Positions 1-9,140 are shown, numbered from the stretch's first letter. The stretch is DNA of 64,000 nt from Kaiparowitsia implicata GSE-PSE-MK54-09C (GCA_019359435.1 JAHHHI010000083.1:16047-80046); one strand, 5' to 3'. A program made the numbers and translations. Notes: generated by a model not told the origin, from the sequence alone.

Positions 1-47
1 CCACCCATCAAGGTCTTGGCTCGATTCTGCAGTCTAGTGCGCGGGTT

Positions 48-1175
48 TTGCTGGCATTGGGCCTAGCACTGGCGCTGGGGTGTGGTTTGGTGAGGTTAGG
101 GCTAGGAGGTGGCGCGTGGATTTTGGGTGGCATTGGGGCTGGGGCGATCGCCCTCTGGAGCCTGCGCCTAATGGCTACACAGCCGTCGGGGCTGGGATCA
201 GCCATAGCGCCCAATCGCCATTTGCGAAAAGCAGGGCAGCTATTAATTGGCTTGACGATCGGTAGCTCTATCCATGCAGACACTCTGGCCGCAACCTCAG
301 GCCAACTGCCGCTGTTTTTAGGAGCCGTGCTGCTGCTGTTGCTGGGCAGCTTGGCGATCGCCCGAGTCTATGCCTGGTTAGAATCAACCGACTGGTTAAC
401 CGGCACGCTGGCCACCACGCCCGGCAATATTGGCATCATGGCTAGCATTGCCGCAGACTTTAGCAAAAACTCCGCCCAAGTGACGCTGGTGCAGCTACTG
501 CGCTTTACGGCCATTGTGGGGTTAATGCCGCTGATGGTCCATGTGTCCAACGTCACCGATGTGGGGGTAGTGCTATACCACCTGATGGATGATCCCCTGC
601 TGCGCCTGCCGCGCTATTGGGTTCAGGTGTTGGTGGTGCTGGGAGGGGCGATCGCCGCTGCCAACCTAGGATCTCGGCTCCGGATTCCTGTAGCCACGTT
701 TTTCTGCCCGATTGTGGTGGGCATGGCCGCGACCCAGCTAGTAGGAATGGGTGTGTCAGAGGCCCCCTTTGCTCTGCCTCAAAGTCTCAGCGTTTTGGGA
801 CAGCTCTTACTCGGCATCACCATTGGGGAATATTGGGCCGTAAACCCTCGCCTCAAGGCTGTCGTGGTTGCCCGTGCGGTGCTGCCGGTGGGGTTGACGC
901 TGGGGTTGGGTCTGGCGGTGGCGGCGCTGTTGCACCAGCTAACGACCTGGAGCTGGCTCACCTGTTTGCTGGTCGCGGCTCCCGGCGGCTCTCCTGAAAT
1001 GATTTGGATTGCCCTGTCGTTGCAGCAGTCGGTAGAAATAGTGACAGCAGCGCATCTCGTGCGTCTCTTGGTGCTAAACCTATCGCTGCCGGGGATCATT
1101 CTGCTGGTAAGCCGGTGGGATGCTCGGCAGTCAGTTTCCTATGGTTTTTCTTCTAATTCCTCTTCTAAAGTCTGA
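48..1175 (+). CDS. AbrB-family (PF05145-type) integral membrane protein
   Basis: Very hydrophobic 375-residue protein with about ten predicted membrane helices and two similar halves, each with a Gly-rich 'LLIGLTIGS' or 'LLLGITIGEYW' segment. This is typical of the AbrB/ammonia-monooxygenase-like membrane family, whose transport substrate is not firmly known. Motifs 'TTPGNIGIMASIAADF' and 'AAPGGSPEMIWIAL' are the paired PGG/PGN signatures of the family. The TTG at 48 is one possible start, but the frame stays open to the window edge, so the true start may lie upstream. The 3' end overlaps the convergent PAP2 gene by 37 bp. Name is by family resemblance; substrate unknown. Confidence 0.8.
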   Translation: MLALGLALALGCGLVRLGLGGGAWILGGIGAGAIALWSLRLMATQPSGLGSAIAPNRHLRKAGQLLIGLTIGSSIHADTLAATSGQLPLFLGAVLLLLLGSLAIARVYAWLESTDWLTGTLATTPGNIGIMASIAADFSKNSAQVTLVQLLRFTAIVGLMPLMVHVSNVTDVGVVLYHLMDDPLLRLPRYWVQVLVVLGGAIAAANLGSRLRIPVATFFCPIVVGMAATQLVGMGVSEAPFALPQSLSVLGQLLLGITIGEYWAVNPRLKAVVVARAVLPVGLTLGLGLAVAALLHQLTTWSWLTCLLVAAPGGSPEMIWIALSLQQSVEIVTAAHLVRLLVLNLSLPGIILLVSRWDARQSVSYGFSSNSSSKV

Positions 1176-1873
1176 GGAGTAGGGGCGGGTGGAATGCTGG
1201 GTTGGATTAGCTGCTGCAGACCCAGGCACCAAGCGATCGCCACCATCCACCCGGCGGCAATGTCGCTGGGGTAGTGCACGCCCAGGTAGAGCCGCGTCCA
1301 GCCAATAGTGAGAACATAGAGCCCCCCTAGAATCAGCGCTAGCCCCCGCCAGCGGCTTTGCCACAGCAGCACCCCCAGCGTCGCTGCTAGCGCCATGCTG
1401 GTCATGGCATGACCGCTAGGAAACGAAAAGTCTTGCGGATGCGGATAAAACGAGGGCCACAGATCAGGACGGGCACGGTGCCACAGCCCTTTGCCTAAGC
1501 GATTGATGATCACGCATCCGAGTAATGCACTGGTGAGATAAAGCAGCGATCGCCATCGTTTCGTTTGATAAAGAACCAGGGCGATCGCCACGGATATCGG
1601 GATAACCGTCCAGATTGAACCCAGATCTGTCAAAACTGCCGCGGCTCGATCAAGCGCTGCAGTTTCTGAGCGGTGAATCATCCACATCAGCGGCACATCC
1701 CATCCCAGGCCGCCCACGCGCCCCCACACTAGCAACGCCAACACCGCAAAGACTTGGAGCGGCAACAGCACACCCACCAGCAACCCCAGCAATGCCAGAC
1801 CGCGATCGCTCCCCCACGCTTGCAAAAACCGCAAAAATATTGACGCCTTAGAGGCTTGATTAGGGTGAGTCAT
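1139..1873 (-). CDS. PAP2-superfamily phosphatase, membrane-bound
   Basis: A 244-residue protein with several hydrophobic helices and the three phosphatase motifs of the PAP2/BacA-like superfamily: K128...RP136 (KGLWHRARP), PSGH at 152-155, and R194-x5-H200-x3-D204 (TRLYLGVHYPSD). The histidines act as nucleophile and proton donor in this family. Likely substrates are lipid phosphates such as phosphatidic acid or undecaprenyl pyrophosphate; the sequence does not say which. It converges on the AbrB-type gene and its C-terminal tail overlaps that gene's end. Confidence 0.85.
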   Translation of the reverse strand: MTHPNQASKASIFLRFLQAWGSDRGLALLGLLVGVLLPLQVFAVLALLVWGRVGGLGWDVPLMWMIHRSETAALDRAAAVLTDLGSIWTVIPISVAIALVLYQTKRWRSLLYLTSALLGCVIINRLGKGLWHRARPDLWPSFYPHPQDFSFPSGHAMTSMALAATLGVLLWQSRWRGLALILGGLYVLTIGWTRLYLGVHYPSDIAAGWMVAIAWCLGLQQLIQPSIPPAPTPQTLEEELEEKP

Positions 1874-1969
1874 CGGGATCGGGATAACGAAATGACAGCA
1901 AATCCTACTCAGGCAAACACGATTCGGGTAAATCCAATAGTGCCGGACGGGTGTACCTCCTCACCAAAC

Positions 1970-2284
1970 CTAATACATGCTTTGGCAAAGCCCACCATCT
2001 ACCTGCAGCATAACGCCGTTTATGAAGGATGCCGCCGGGGAGCAGAGAAACACCGCCATATGGGCAAACTCCTCGGGCATGCCCATGCGCCCCAGGGAAA
2101 TGCTGCTGGTGATGCTGGCGATCGCCGCTTCCTTGGTTTCGTCGGTTTTGGTCATGCGCGCCGCTAACAACTCCTCAATGCGGTCGGTATAGGTATAACC
2201 CGGCAAAATGCTGTTGACCCGACTGGCCTCTGGCCCCAGATCTTGACTGAAGGTTTTGATAAGGCCAAAGGCCAAGATTTGTCC
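1970..2284 (-). pseudogene. 5'-truncated short-chain dehydrogenase/reductase
   Basis: Only the C-terminal ~100 residues of an SDR remain: the segment following the catalytic YxxxK ('FGLIKTFSQDLGPEASRVNSI'), the 'ILPGYTYTDR' region, and the ending 'FLCSPAASFINGVMLQVDGG' that closes the Rossmann fold. The Gly-rich cofactor motif and catalytic Tyr are absent. Similarity stops at an 18-bp tandem repeat, which marks the break. A TTG at 2275 could initiate the remnant, but no functional enzyme could result. Confidence 0.8.
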
Positions 2285-2319
2285 ATTTAAATTTGGGATT
2301 TCATTTAAATTTGGGATTT
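2284..2319. repeat. 18-bp unit in two perfect tandem copies
   Basis: CATTTAAATTTGGGATTT occurs at 2284-2301 and again at 2302-2319. It lies exactly where the SDR remnant loses its 5' part and is probably the scar of the deletion or insertion that truncated it. Confidence 0.9.
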
Positions 2320-2646
2320 AACGGTGGAAGGCTCGCCCTGCAAGGGATGCAGCCTGAAATAGGTAGATAAATCTCTGCCTTGCGGTTGTGGCATTGCTGA
2401 GAATATGAGATAAAAATATAAAAAAATGTAAATGATTTTCATAAACATTCACGAAATTTAGTTTAGGGTTAAGTTCGGGATTCATAGTTTTAGGCGCGGG
2501 TTGCAGGGCTGAGACCACACATCAGAATGCAACGTGCCTTAAGCTAAATGGCAGTGAATTTCTCAGAATGGCGCATTTATGGCGTTAGTTCTGAACAAGG
2601 TTAGTTTTTTTGAGTTTAATTTGTTGTTGACGGTAGATATACGGTA
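2320..2646. other. Intergenic, AT-rich
   Basis: No gene seen. The stretch separates the SDR remnant from frp and must hold the frp promoter; no confident -35/-10 pair was picked out. Confidence 0.5.
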
Positions 2647-2976
2647 ATGATGTCAGTGAGTGATGTAACGTGGTCGCAGTCAGAACAGGCGATCGCCCGA
2701 AAAGCATTTGATATGGCCTATGAGCGAGAAATTGAGGCATTGCTGCAACAGGTGCAGCAGCGCGCAGGGGCGATCGCTCAACTCGACGATCTGTGGCAAT
2801 TGCACGACTTTCTCAGCACCCAGCGGCACGAGATTGACGGCAAATATGACTATCGGTACTCGGTGCTGATTTTTGTCTTTGCCCGACTGATCAAAGAAGG
2901 CTGGCTTCAAGTGGATGAGCTAGAGGGGCTAGACACCGAAAAGCTAACCAAGATGAAACTCATGTCACGGATGTAG
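2647..2976 (+). CDS. frp: Fluorescence recovery protein (FRP)
   Basis: 109 residues, the usual FRP length. It carries the conserved block 'LDDLWQLHDFLSTQRHEIDGKYDYRYSVLIFVFARLIKEG' spread over residues ~45-85. FRP binds active orange carotenoid protein (OCP-r), speeds its return to the inactive form and so ends phycobilisome quenching after strong light. In other cyanobacteria it is often encoded beside the OCP gene; here no ocp is in the window and the neighbours are an SDR remnant and a GST-fold gene. Start at the first of two Met codons. A hairpin follows at 3009-3054. Confidence 0.9.
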   Translation: MMSVSDVTWSQSEQAIARKAFDMAYEREIEALLQQVQQRAGAIAQLDDLWQLHDFLSTQRHEIDGKYDYRYSVLIFVFARLIKEGWLQVDELEGLDTEKLTKMKLMSRM

Positions 2977-3008
2977 ATGGGATGGCGGCCACTCCAAACA
3001 CTCTTCCG

Positions 3009-3054
3009 TCAAGAATCATGCGGTATGAGTTTGACTCACGCCACATGATTCTTG
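3009..3054. terminator. Hairpin after frp
   Basis: A 12-bp perfect stem (TCAAGAATCATG pairing with CATGATTCTTGA) encloses a smaller TGAGT/ACTCA stem. It lies between the convergent frp and GST-fold genes, so it may stop transcription from both sides. No U-tract follows, so the terminator role is inferred from position. Confidence 0.55.
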
Positions 3055-3074
3055 AGACCCAAGTTCTATCTTGC

Positions 3075-4295
3075 TCAGGCAGATCGGGTATAGCTTGTCG
3101 CAAAGAGAGCCGGATCTTGATCCCGCCGATGCCTTTGGGGAATGGGGGTGCCTTGGCCGTCGCCCACCAGAGCCGCTGTGGCCTCTAGGGCTTCTCGTAG
3201 GCGCTTGGCGGCATAAATGGACATGTCACGCGGGACATTAATGCGATCGCGCAAATAACGCAGCGCTACATCTGCACCTGCAGGCGGCATACTTGCCTCC
3301 CCCGTCATCATGAACGACAGCGCACACCGCAACGCTTCGTCAATCAGCGCATCGTCTGCGGGATTGACGCGAATAATATTAGCGCGGTGCTTGAGCACGC
3401 GATAGAGCGCTTCCTGCCGCGAGGTTTCTGGCTCGGGATAGGCTACATCGGGTAGCCCAAACCACGGCCCTTGGTCGACTCTCGCCTGATTCTGCTGCGT
3501 TTGCGGCTCGCCATTCGCCCAACAGCCACCCATCTGCGGCGGCAGGTCGTGAGCATGGGTATGAAAATCGCTCTGGGTGCCCCGATAGGTGACTCGGCTC
3601 TCCATGCCGTTAAACCAAGCGGCGAGATGAGGGTTCTCATCTCGCAGAGAATAGCCTTTGTAATAGTAAAGGCTGGCGTTCATGCGCTCTACATAGGGCG
3701 TAAAGATCACATCGGCGGTGCCAAACTCAGCCAAGAAATAAGGGCTCGGGGTGCTTGCCAGCGCCTGCTCCACCTGCTCAGCTACCGCCACAAATTGGGT
3801 GCGATTGCGTTGATCCTCTCGGGCAGAGGTGGTGGGATAGCACAGCCAGCCGCACCAGGCGCGAAACAGCAAGCGCTCAAGCTGTCGCAGTGGCAGCACC
3901 GCCGGGTCGGTCATTCCCTGTCCTAGACTGCCAAAGGCGCTCTCTAGGGCCTGCAAAATGTCATCGCTTTCAGTAATCATGCGCCCGTCTAGCTCTAGCG
4001 CGGGCAACATGCCCGAGGGCACTTTGCGCGTGTACCAGCGCTCCTTTTCCCCATAGCAAAACATCGTCACTTTTTCGATGCGGTAGGGAATCTGTTTTTC
4101 CTCAAGCCATAACCACACTTTTTGACAGTAGGGGCACCAGGCATGGTTATCGCGATAGAGCGTGACTCGAACTGCGGACTCGGGCTGCCCAAATAGGCGC
4201 AGTCGAGCTTGGGCGTTGGTGGGGCCGTTGACCTGATCAACCGGCGTAGTCGTCAGGTTTTCAAGTTCAGTCCAACTCAGAGGGGCAATGGGCAT
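3075..4295 (-). CDS. Glutathione S-transferase-fold protein with CPYC glutaredoxin motif
   Basis: About 406 residues when started at 'MPIAPLSW', where similarity to the family begins; the longer frame from 4391 looks like untranslated leader. An N-terminal thioredoxin-like domain holds the redox motif C54-P-Y-C57 followed by 'LEEKQIPY' and a cis-Pro region '[11 protein letters not shown]'. An all-helical GST-C domain follows with the block '[19 protein letters not shown]' split around residues 180-210. Much longer than a standard GST (~220 aa); this long form is found in cyanobacteria and plants. Likely glutathione-dependent redox or conjugation activity; substrate unknown. Confidence 0.8.
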   Translation of the reverse strand: MPIAPLSWTELENLTTTPVDQVNGPTNAQARLRLFGQPESAVRVTLYRDNHAWCPYCQKVWLWLEEKQIPYRIEKVTMFCYGEKERWYTRKVPSGMLPALELDGRMITESDDILQALESAFGSLGQGMTDPAVLPLRQLERLLFRAWCGWLCYPTTSAREDQRNRTQFVAVAEQVEQALASTPSPYFLAEFGTADVIFTPYVERMNASLYYYKGYSLRDENPHLAAWFNGMESRVTYRGTQSDFHTHAHDLPPQMGGCWANGEPQTQQNQARVDQGPWFGLPDVAYPEPETSRQEALYRVLKHRANIIRVNPADDALIDEALRCALSFMMTGEASMPPAGADVALRYLRDRINVPRDMSIYAAKRLREALEATAALVGDGQGTPIPQRHRRDQDPALFATSYTRSA

Positions 4296-4396
4296 AGGGG
4301 GCAGAATTTTGGTGGGTGCAAGCTTTATTCCAGCGTAGCCTATGGGTTGCAGTCGCGGAGGCGATCGCCCTTGACGGCCTAAGACCCACACAGTAT

Positions 4397-5569
4397 CTAG
4401 GGCGTCATAAGGTGGGTATAGAAGGCTAGTTGCTGCTGGGCTAGGGCGCGCTGGGTATAGTGCTGAAGAACGCGGTGGCGGCCCTGCTGGGCTAGGGTGT
4501 GGGCAAGCGTTGGGGACTGCATGAGCTGTTGCAGGCGATCGCTCAACTCTACGACGCTCCCCTCGGGGAATATTAGCCCTGCGTCGCCAATCACGTGGGG
4601 AATTTCGCCAGAGTCGGAGCCAATGACAGGGATGCCACAGGCCATGGCTTCGATCAGCACATGTCCGAACTGCTCTTGCCAGCCCGTGGCGGTTAGGGTT
4701 TTGGCATCTTTGGCAGTTTCGGACGGCAGCACTAGTGCCTGCATCAGGTTTAGGTAGCGGGGTACGTCGGCGTGGGGCACGCTGTCGATCCAGATGAGCC
4801 GATGCTGGATGTGATGGGCGATCGCCTCTTGGTCTACCTGAGCGCGAAACGGGCCGCGCCCTAGCAGCAGCAACCGCCAGGGCAGGTCAGGACACTGGGC
4901 CAGCGCTTGCACCAGCGTCAGCAGCCCTTTTTCGGGGACAAATCGGCCTACATAGCCCACGACGAATGTGTCGGGCAAAATCCCTAAGCTGGCGGCTAAC
5001 TGCGGCTGGGGCTGGGGCCGAAAGCGATGCTCGTCTACGCCCAATTGCGGCAGCACGGTCAGGTGCCCGGTGAAGCCGTGGGTTTGCAAAATTGAGGCTC
5101 CAGCCTGATTTCCGGCGATCGCCCCGTGACAGTGGCGCAGGTTAAAGGCTTCGAGCCATTGGGCGGGGGGCCTGAGTTGGTAGGGCAGGTTCCACCAGGT
5201 GAAGCAGACGAGCTTGGCCTGTAGCCCCAGCAGCCGATTCAGCAGGATCAGTTGGGCTAGGGCGAGCGATCGCGTGCCCTGCTCTACCTGAATGATGTGG
5301 GGACGCAATTGCCGCAGCAGCGGTATCAGCCCTTTGCCAAAGCACAGTAACCCCTGGTGGTTCTGGCTGATATGGCCCAGGGGCACCCGCTGAAACTGAC
5401 CCTCGTCAAGCGGGGTACTCTGAATGGCTTGGGCTTGCACCCCGCCGGGTCGCCATCGGCGGGGCACCCCAGCCACCACACGCCCGTCGGGCAATAGCGC
5501 TGCCATTTGCCGCAGCTTGTCGCAGTTGAGGCCAACAATGTAAGTGTGGCTAATGACGAGAATTCGCAT
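4397..5569 (-). CDS. Family GT4 glycosyltransferase
   Basis: About 390 residues from '[13 protein letters not shown]'. GT-B fold: the N-terminal acceptor half starts with a beta-strand/Gly loop, and the C-terminal donor half contains '[21 protein letters not shown]' and the E-x7-E motif in '[21 protein letters not shown]'. It transfers a sugar from a nucleotide-sugar donor, probably to a cell-surface or secreted glycan. Its start overlaps the end of the upstream GT2 gene by about 20 bp, so the two are translated from one mRNA and probably act in the same glycan pathway. Confidence 0.85.
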   Translation of the reverse strand: MRILVISHTYIVGLNCDKLRQMAALLPDGRVVAGVPRRWRPGGVQAQAIQSTPLDEGQFQRVPLGHISQNHQGLLCFGKGLIPLLRQLRPHIIQVEQGTRSLALAQLILLNRLLGLQAKLVCFTWWNLPYQLRPPAQWLEAFNLRHCHGAIAGNQAGASILQTHGFTGHLTVLPQLGVDEHRFRPQPQPQLAASLGILPDTFVVGYVGRFVPEKGLLTLVQALAQCPDLPWRLLLLGRGPFRAQVDQEAIAHHIQHRLIWIDSVPHADVPRYLNLMQALVLPSETAKDAKTLTATGWQEQFGHVLIEAMACGIPVIGSDSGEIPHVIGDAGLIFPEGSVVELSDRLQQLMQSPTLAHTLAQQGRHRVLQHYTQRALAQQQLAFYTHLMTP

Positions 5570-6536
5570 TCTGGCGGCTGTCTTGGCGGCTATATTGCTG
5601 CCCATCATCCCAGCTCGATTGAAGCGCTAGCGCCAGCGCCCGCAGTGACCCCAGCAGATAAAAGCCCGCTCGGGCCAGCACTGTGAGGGGATGCCCGCTT
5701 TTGCAGCATGGGGCATGGCCCAGCACATGGCAATCAAACAGCCGGAGGGCAAACCGCAGCTGCTGCGTGGGCGTCAGGTTCTTTAACGCCATCCACACAT
5801 GGTGTTGGTAAAAGCTGATCTGGTATTGGGGCGATCGCACGGCCAGGGTATGGCAGCCGCCCGTGGCCTCGCCCCGGTGCCACAGCCGCGCCTCGGGGTC
5901 ATACCAAATTTGCAGCCCGGTGCGCCGCAGTCGCAGGCACAAGTCTGACTCTTCGCGGATGGCGTGGCCGGTGAACCGCTCGTCGAACCAGAGCTGATGG
6001 TGGGTAAAGAGCGATCGCCGAAACGACATATTGCAGCCCCGCGTGGTAATCACCGCCTGGGGCTGAATGGTGCGGGCAAAGTCCAAATAATACCAGGCCA
6101 CCCCCGGATCCATGGCTTGGGGGGGCAACAGGTGAATGGGCGGCTGTGGCAGCGGTGCATCGGCAGCGGCATCCAGCACGCGCCCTGCAACGGCTGCTGT
6201 TTCGGGGTGCTGGTAGTTGCGGGCATGCGCCCACAAAAACCCCGACGGCAGCACCACATCATCATCAATAAAGACCACGACTTCGCCACAGGCTCGACGA
6301 ATGCCATAGTTGCGCGCAGCGGGCAGATTGGCCCACTCCACCCGAAACCAGCGAATGTCGCCCGCCTCGTGACACTTTTGCAGATAGGCTTCGGTTTCAA
6401 CCTCGTGCTGTGGGGTTTGATCGACCACCAGCACTTCTAAGTGGGGATAGTCTTGCTCTAGCAAACTCGCCAAAGTCTGCCGCAGCACCGCCTCGCGCTG
6501 ATAGGTGGGAATGATAACCGATAGGAAAACTGACAT
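5550..6536 (-). CDS. Family GT2 glycosyltransferase
   Basis: About 328 residues starting at 'MSVFLSVIIPTYQREAVLRQT', the classical GT2 opening. The GT-A fold is supported by 'VLVVDQTP' and the metal-binding DxD-like 'VVVFIDDDVVLPSG'; 'GCNMSFRRSLF' and 'REESDLCLRLRRTG' (catalytic-base ED region) follow. Sugar and acceptor cannot be read from sequence. First gene of a two-gene operon with the GT4 gene; the ATG at 6536 is preferred over a longer reading from 6572. Confidence 0.85.
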   Translation of the reverse strand: MSVFLSVIIPTYQREAVLRQTLASLLEQDYPHLEVLVVDQTPQHEVETEAYLQKCHEAGDIRWFRVEWANLPAARNYGIRRACGEVVVFIDDDVVLPSGFLWAHARNYQHPETAAVAGRVLDAAADAPLPQPPIHLLPPQAMDPGVAWYYLDFARTIQPQAVITTRGCNMSFRRSLFTHHQLWFDERFTGHAIREESDLCLRLRRTGLQIWYDPEARLWHRGEATGGCHTLAVRSPQYQISFYQHHVWMALKNLTPTQQLRFALRLFDCHVLGHAPCCKSGHPLTVLARAGFYLLGSLRALALALQSSWDDGQQYSRQDSRQNANSRH

Positions 6537-6812
6537 GGTATTAGGCTGAGTGCATAGCACTAAGATTCCCAAGATTGAGTCCTATGGGTGTAAGGGTTCC
6601 TACGCGAGTCAGCGCAGCGCCCTACAGGGTAAGCCTTTCAAACACCCCTATCCTACAGGGACAGAGATGGTTTGTCGTACGCCAGATACTAGGGAAGCCA
6701 GTTTTGGCCCAGGTGATGCATGTCGGTGTTAACACTAACGGAAAATACTTTTCTCTAGTGGTTAGCGGTCGCAGCTCCGGTAGGGTGGACGTTGCCTATC
6801 CGTGGAGAAGTG
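6537..6812. other. Intergenic, no supported gene
   Basis: Two overlapping plus-strand frames exist but look like neither a protein family nor normal coding sequence. Short CCCTACAGGG/CCTACAGGG inverted copies at ~6619-6660 suggest interspersed repeat material. Confidence 0.5.
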
Positions 6813-6963
6813 GGCGATCGCCCTAATGCAACCTGCTGAACTTGCCTAGTTTTACGGAAGATTGGGCTAACTGGGGAATCTTAAATTTGATAGTGTGCAT
6901 TGCCCACTCTACTTACTGGGGCAGCTTAATTTTAATGGTGGGCACTGCCCACCCTACTTACCT
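6813..6963 (+). repeat. ~100-bp interspersed repeat (copy 1) plus 45-bp tandem units
   Basis: 6813-6914 matches 9141-9243 in direct orientation (shared 'AATGCAACCTGCTGAACTTG', 'GGAAGATTGGGCTAACT', 'TTAAATTTGATA'). Here its right part is duplicated as two diverged ~45-bp units (6873-6917 and 6918-6963), each ending in a GTGGGCA-type inverted repeat. The two direct copies bracket the HNH/repressor/82-residue cassette. Confidence 0.75.
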
Positions 6964-6974
6964 ACTAAGGATTT

Positions 6975-8330
6975 TTAGTCGTCAACCGTGAACATTGTAA
7001 GGTAGCCTTCTAAACAATCTGCTTGTACTTCAAAGACTCCTTCACGGCGCTCAAAAGCCCATGCATAGAAGTGCAGGTCGTTGACCCAATGAACCGCAGT
7101 AGGCAGGTCAACCTGTGCAAAACACTCCTCAATCGATAACTTTTGAGGAAACTTTAGTATAGTGCGGTTCCAACGATTGAAACGATCTGTGCCTTCACCC
7201 TCTTCTTCTAAGCAAAACCAATCTAAATCAACTTCACCCGTCTGGAACAACGCTTGTTGTATCGACAAAATAAAGAGGTTATACATTTGAAAATGAGCTA
7301 GATTGTCGAACTTATCCTTTGCATAAAGACCAGCATAAACCGATCCAGGACTGTCTAGAAAAGGTGATGAGCAGGCTGTGCACTTGATTGGCATGGCATA
7401 CTCAGGCCCAATTTGTATGAACTCAGCCCACTTCTTCTTGATAATTTTGTCTGACCAAAAATTTGTACGAAAGCCGTATTGCGAGGCTATGACTTGCGAT
7501 ATCTTATGATCTGATGACTTTGATTTATCCGACAGATTTTCAGTATTATAGTTTTGGCCTAAATCGTTATAAATAATCAATTGTGCGGGTTCAGGTGAAG
7601 CAAGCTGGGCAGACAAATGTGTGGGATCATATGAAGAAACCTGGAATGTCGTAACATCCCTGCCCTTATCCTCGTCTATCGTGGTTTCTGGGCGAATTTC
7701 TCCTGGTAGTACTCCTTGTATTTCTAATTGTTGAAGGTGTTCTGAGGATTGGCTCTGATTCAGGAGCAAGGTCATTTCCCTATTCTTGATGAATAGAGAT
7801 AGTATCTCTTCGTTGCTGAAAAATGTATTGTATGAGCGATCACCCTTTGAGCGATTACAGCTTTTGCAGAGTAGGATAGCATTATTTACCAAGTAACCAT
7901 CTTTGTGCCTCAGAGCGAAATTACCGCCTTCATTCTTGCTCAAAAAAAATGATCTAACTCATAACCATTGTCTGACTTGAGACATTTAGCACATTGATTC
8001 TGATACACGTTGAAAAGAGCGAGTGCATGCTTTTTTTGTACTCACTTTCTCGCTTATTTCCTCGCTTGTAATCTTCTCTACTGATAATGTAATCTTCTCT
8101 ATTTGTGCTGATAAGAACCTCGCTTAATTTCTTATAGTATTCTTCTTGTGATCGCCGAGCATCTTGCTCAGCTTGAATAACCTGAGTTCGGGATAAGCTC
8201 AAAGCCTTAATGTGCCGTGCGCGTCGCGCACGGCACATTAAGGCTTTTGGGGCATCGCGCGTCGCGCGATGCCCCAAAAGCCTCTTAACCCGAACTGACG
8301 TTGAATACGTCGTTGTTCAAAAGTACCCAT
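6975..8330 (-). pseudogene. HNH endonuclease gene, interrupted and frameshifted
   Basis: Removing the element at 8180-8301 with one target copy joins an ATG at 8330 ('MGTFEQRRIQ') in frame to 'AEQDARRSQEEYYKKLSEVL'. Two +1 corrections, in a 7-A run (~8035) and an 8-T run (~7950, coding sense), then give one ~409-residue frame. The restored core has Zn-binding CAKC (C-x2-C), the HNH histidine in 'YELDHFF', Asn in 'YLVNNAILL', and CKSC ('CKSCNRSKGDR'). About 280 residues of unrecognised C-terminal domain follow, with two more Cys (CTAC). AT-rich compared with flanking genes, suggesting transfer. It lies behind an XRE repressor on the same strand. Probably a DNA nuclease of a defence or mobile system, now dead unless the slips are sequencing errors. 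Confidence 0.8.
8173..8307. mobile_element. IS982-type miniature element (MITE) with target duplication
   Basis: Element 8180-8301 starts ACCTGAGTTCGGGATAAG and ends with an imperfect inverse (CTTAACCCGAACT...). The same ends border the IS982-family copy at 62920-63850. It is flanked by TTGAATA at 8173-8179 and 8301-8307 (6-7 bp duplication depending on where the end is set; IS982 elements make duplications of this size). The interior is two back-to-back perfect palindromes, 8204-8244 and 8244-8280, with no coding capacity. It sits inside the HNH gene. Confidence 0.85.
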
Positions 8331-8469
8331 CTGGACAGAAAACTAATATGTTACAAAATTCAATTTACAAATCCCGGTGGATGAAGTTCGTAGAATGTGT
8401 TGGCAATAGCGTAACGCATCAAATTCTTACACAGCATGGATTACGCTTGGCTAATCCAGCCTACGGCTA
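8331..8469. promoter_or_regulatory. Spacer between XRE repressor and HNH gene
   Basis: 139 bp between the repressor stop and the original HNH start. Contains an inverted 'GTAACGCATC'/'GGATTACGC...TAATCC' segment (8411-8465) that resembles common cyanobacterial interspersed repeat sequence. It would carry any HNH promoter or operator; none was identified confidently. Confidence 0.35.
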
Positions 8470-8811
8470 CTACGGTTGATCGGGGTCTTGGTTTTTGAGA
8501 ATATTGCCAAGATAGAGATAAACGAAGGTTTCGGCGGCCTCGCCGTTTAAGTCTTTTAGAGCTTCTACAATATCTGCCACCGTTTCCGCCGTTGGGTCGC
8601 GTTCTTCGTGGAACCATTTATAGACAGCCGATCGCTTCAAACCCATCTTCACGGCAAGGCTGTTTTGGCTAATGTCGTACTGCGTAAGGACTTCCCGTAG
8701 CGCTTTCCCTGCTCTTCCCATGTCCCCATCGTCCCAAAGGAACATGGGATCGTAAATGTAATCGCATAAGATGACATTCTCTGGATAGGTGCTGTATGAT
8801 GCGCTTGTCAT
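8470..8811 (-). CDS. XRE-type helix-turn-helix regulator, cassette 1
   Basis: 113 residues from the ATG at 8811, or 83 from an internal ATG at 8721 ('MGRAGKALREVL'), where homology with the paralogue at 12014-12262 begins. The HTH is 'ISQNSLAVKMGLKRSAVYKWFHEERDPTAET': helix 2 and recognition helix 3, followed by the RDPTAET turn and a C-terminal helical stretch 'EAAETFVYLYLGNILK'. Likely a DNA-binding repressor of the divergent 82-residue gene (start 8841) and perhaps of the HNH gene behind it. About 58% identical to its paralogue over the shared ~79 residues, by hand count. Confidence 0.8.
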   Translation of the reverse strand: MTSASYSTYPENVILCDYIYDPMFLWDDGDMGRAGKALREVLTQYDISQNSLAVKMGLKRSAVYKWFHEERDPTAETVADIVEALKDLNGEAAETFVYLYLGNILKNQDPDQP

Positions 8812-8840
8812 CTTAAGCGATTACATCGAAGGAGCCTTCC

Positions 8841-9089
8841 ATGCCGCAAGCGTTCATCCCTTCAGTCCTGGCTGATCCCGCACTGCACGTCACCATCGAG
8901 CCTGCTGCCAAGCCGGGACAGGAAGTGATTCGCATCTTAGTGATTGGCAGCGTCCACGGTGTAGAGCGCATCGTCCATGAACTCTACCGCCTCGGCTTTG
9001 CCGAAGTGCCCGAATGGAGCAAGCCCCAGCCCACCGGGCGCATCAACGAAATTATGCGGGTGCTGACTCGTTATGTCGTGGTGAAGTAG
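8841..9089 (+). CDS. 82-residue protein of unknown function, cassette 1
   Basis: Good ribosome-binding site AAGGAG at 8829-8834 and ATG at 8841. The protein has an alpha/beta look: 'FHVTIEP'-type strand, 'EVIRILVIGSVHGVERIVHELYRLGFAEV' (strand, Gly turn, amphipathic helix), then 'GRINEIMRVLTRYVVVK'. No catalytic motif, signal peptide or membrane segment. 77 of 82 residues match the copy at 12376-12624, and nucleotide similarity runs ~60 bp past the stop codon. Divergent from the XRE gene with a very short gap, so the pair is probably co-regulated. Function unknown; such small proteins occur beside XRE genes in cyanobacteria as far as I recall. Confidence 0.75.
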   Translation: MPQAFIPSVLADPALHVTIEPAAKPGQEVIRILVIGSVHGVERIVHELYRLGFAEVPEWSKPQPTGRINEIMRVLTRYVVVK

Positions 9090-9140
9090 TGAACTATAGC
9101 CGTGCCAGCCTGCGCTTGGGGGCGATGATGACTGCTTAGG

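Noticed and set aside
1856..2167. 103-codon plus-strand frame over the SDR remnant
   Set aside because: It is the antisense shadow of the SDR C-terminal sequence.
8204..8280. Two adjacent palindromes, possible CRISPR or RNA element
   Set aside because: Only two unlike palindromes with no spacers; they are explained as the interior of an IS982-ended miniature element.
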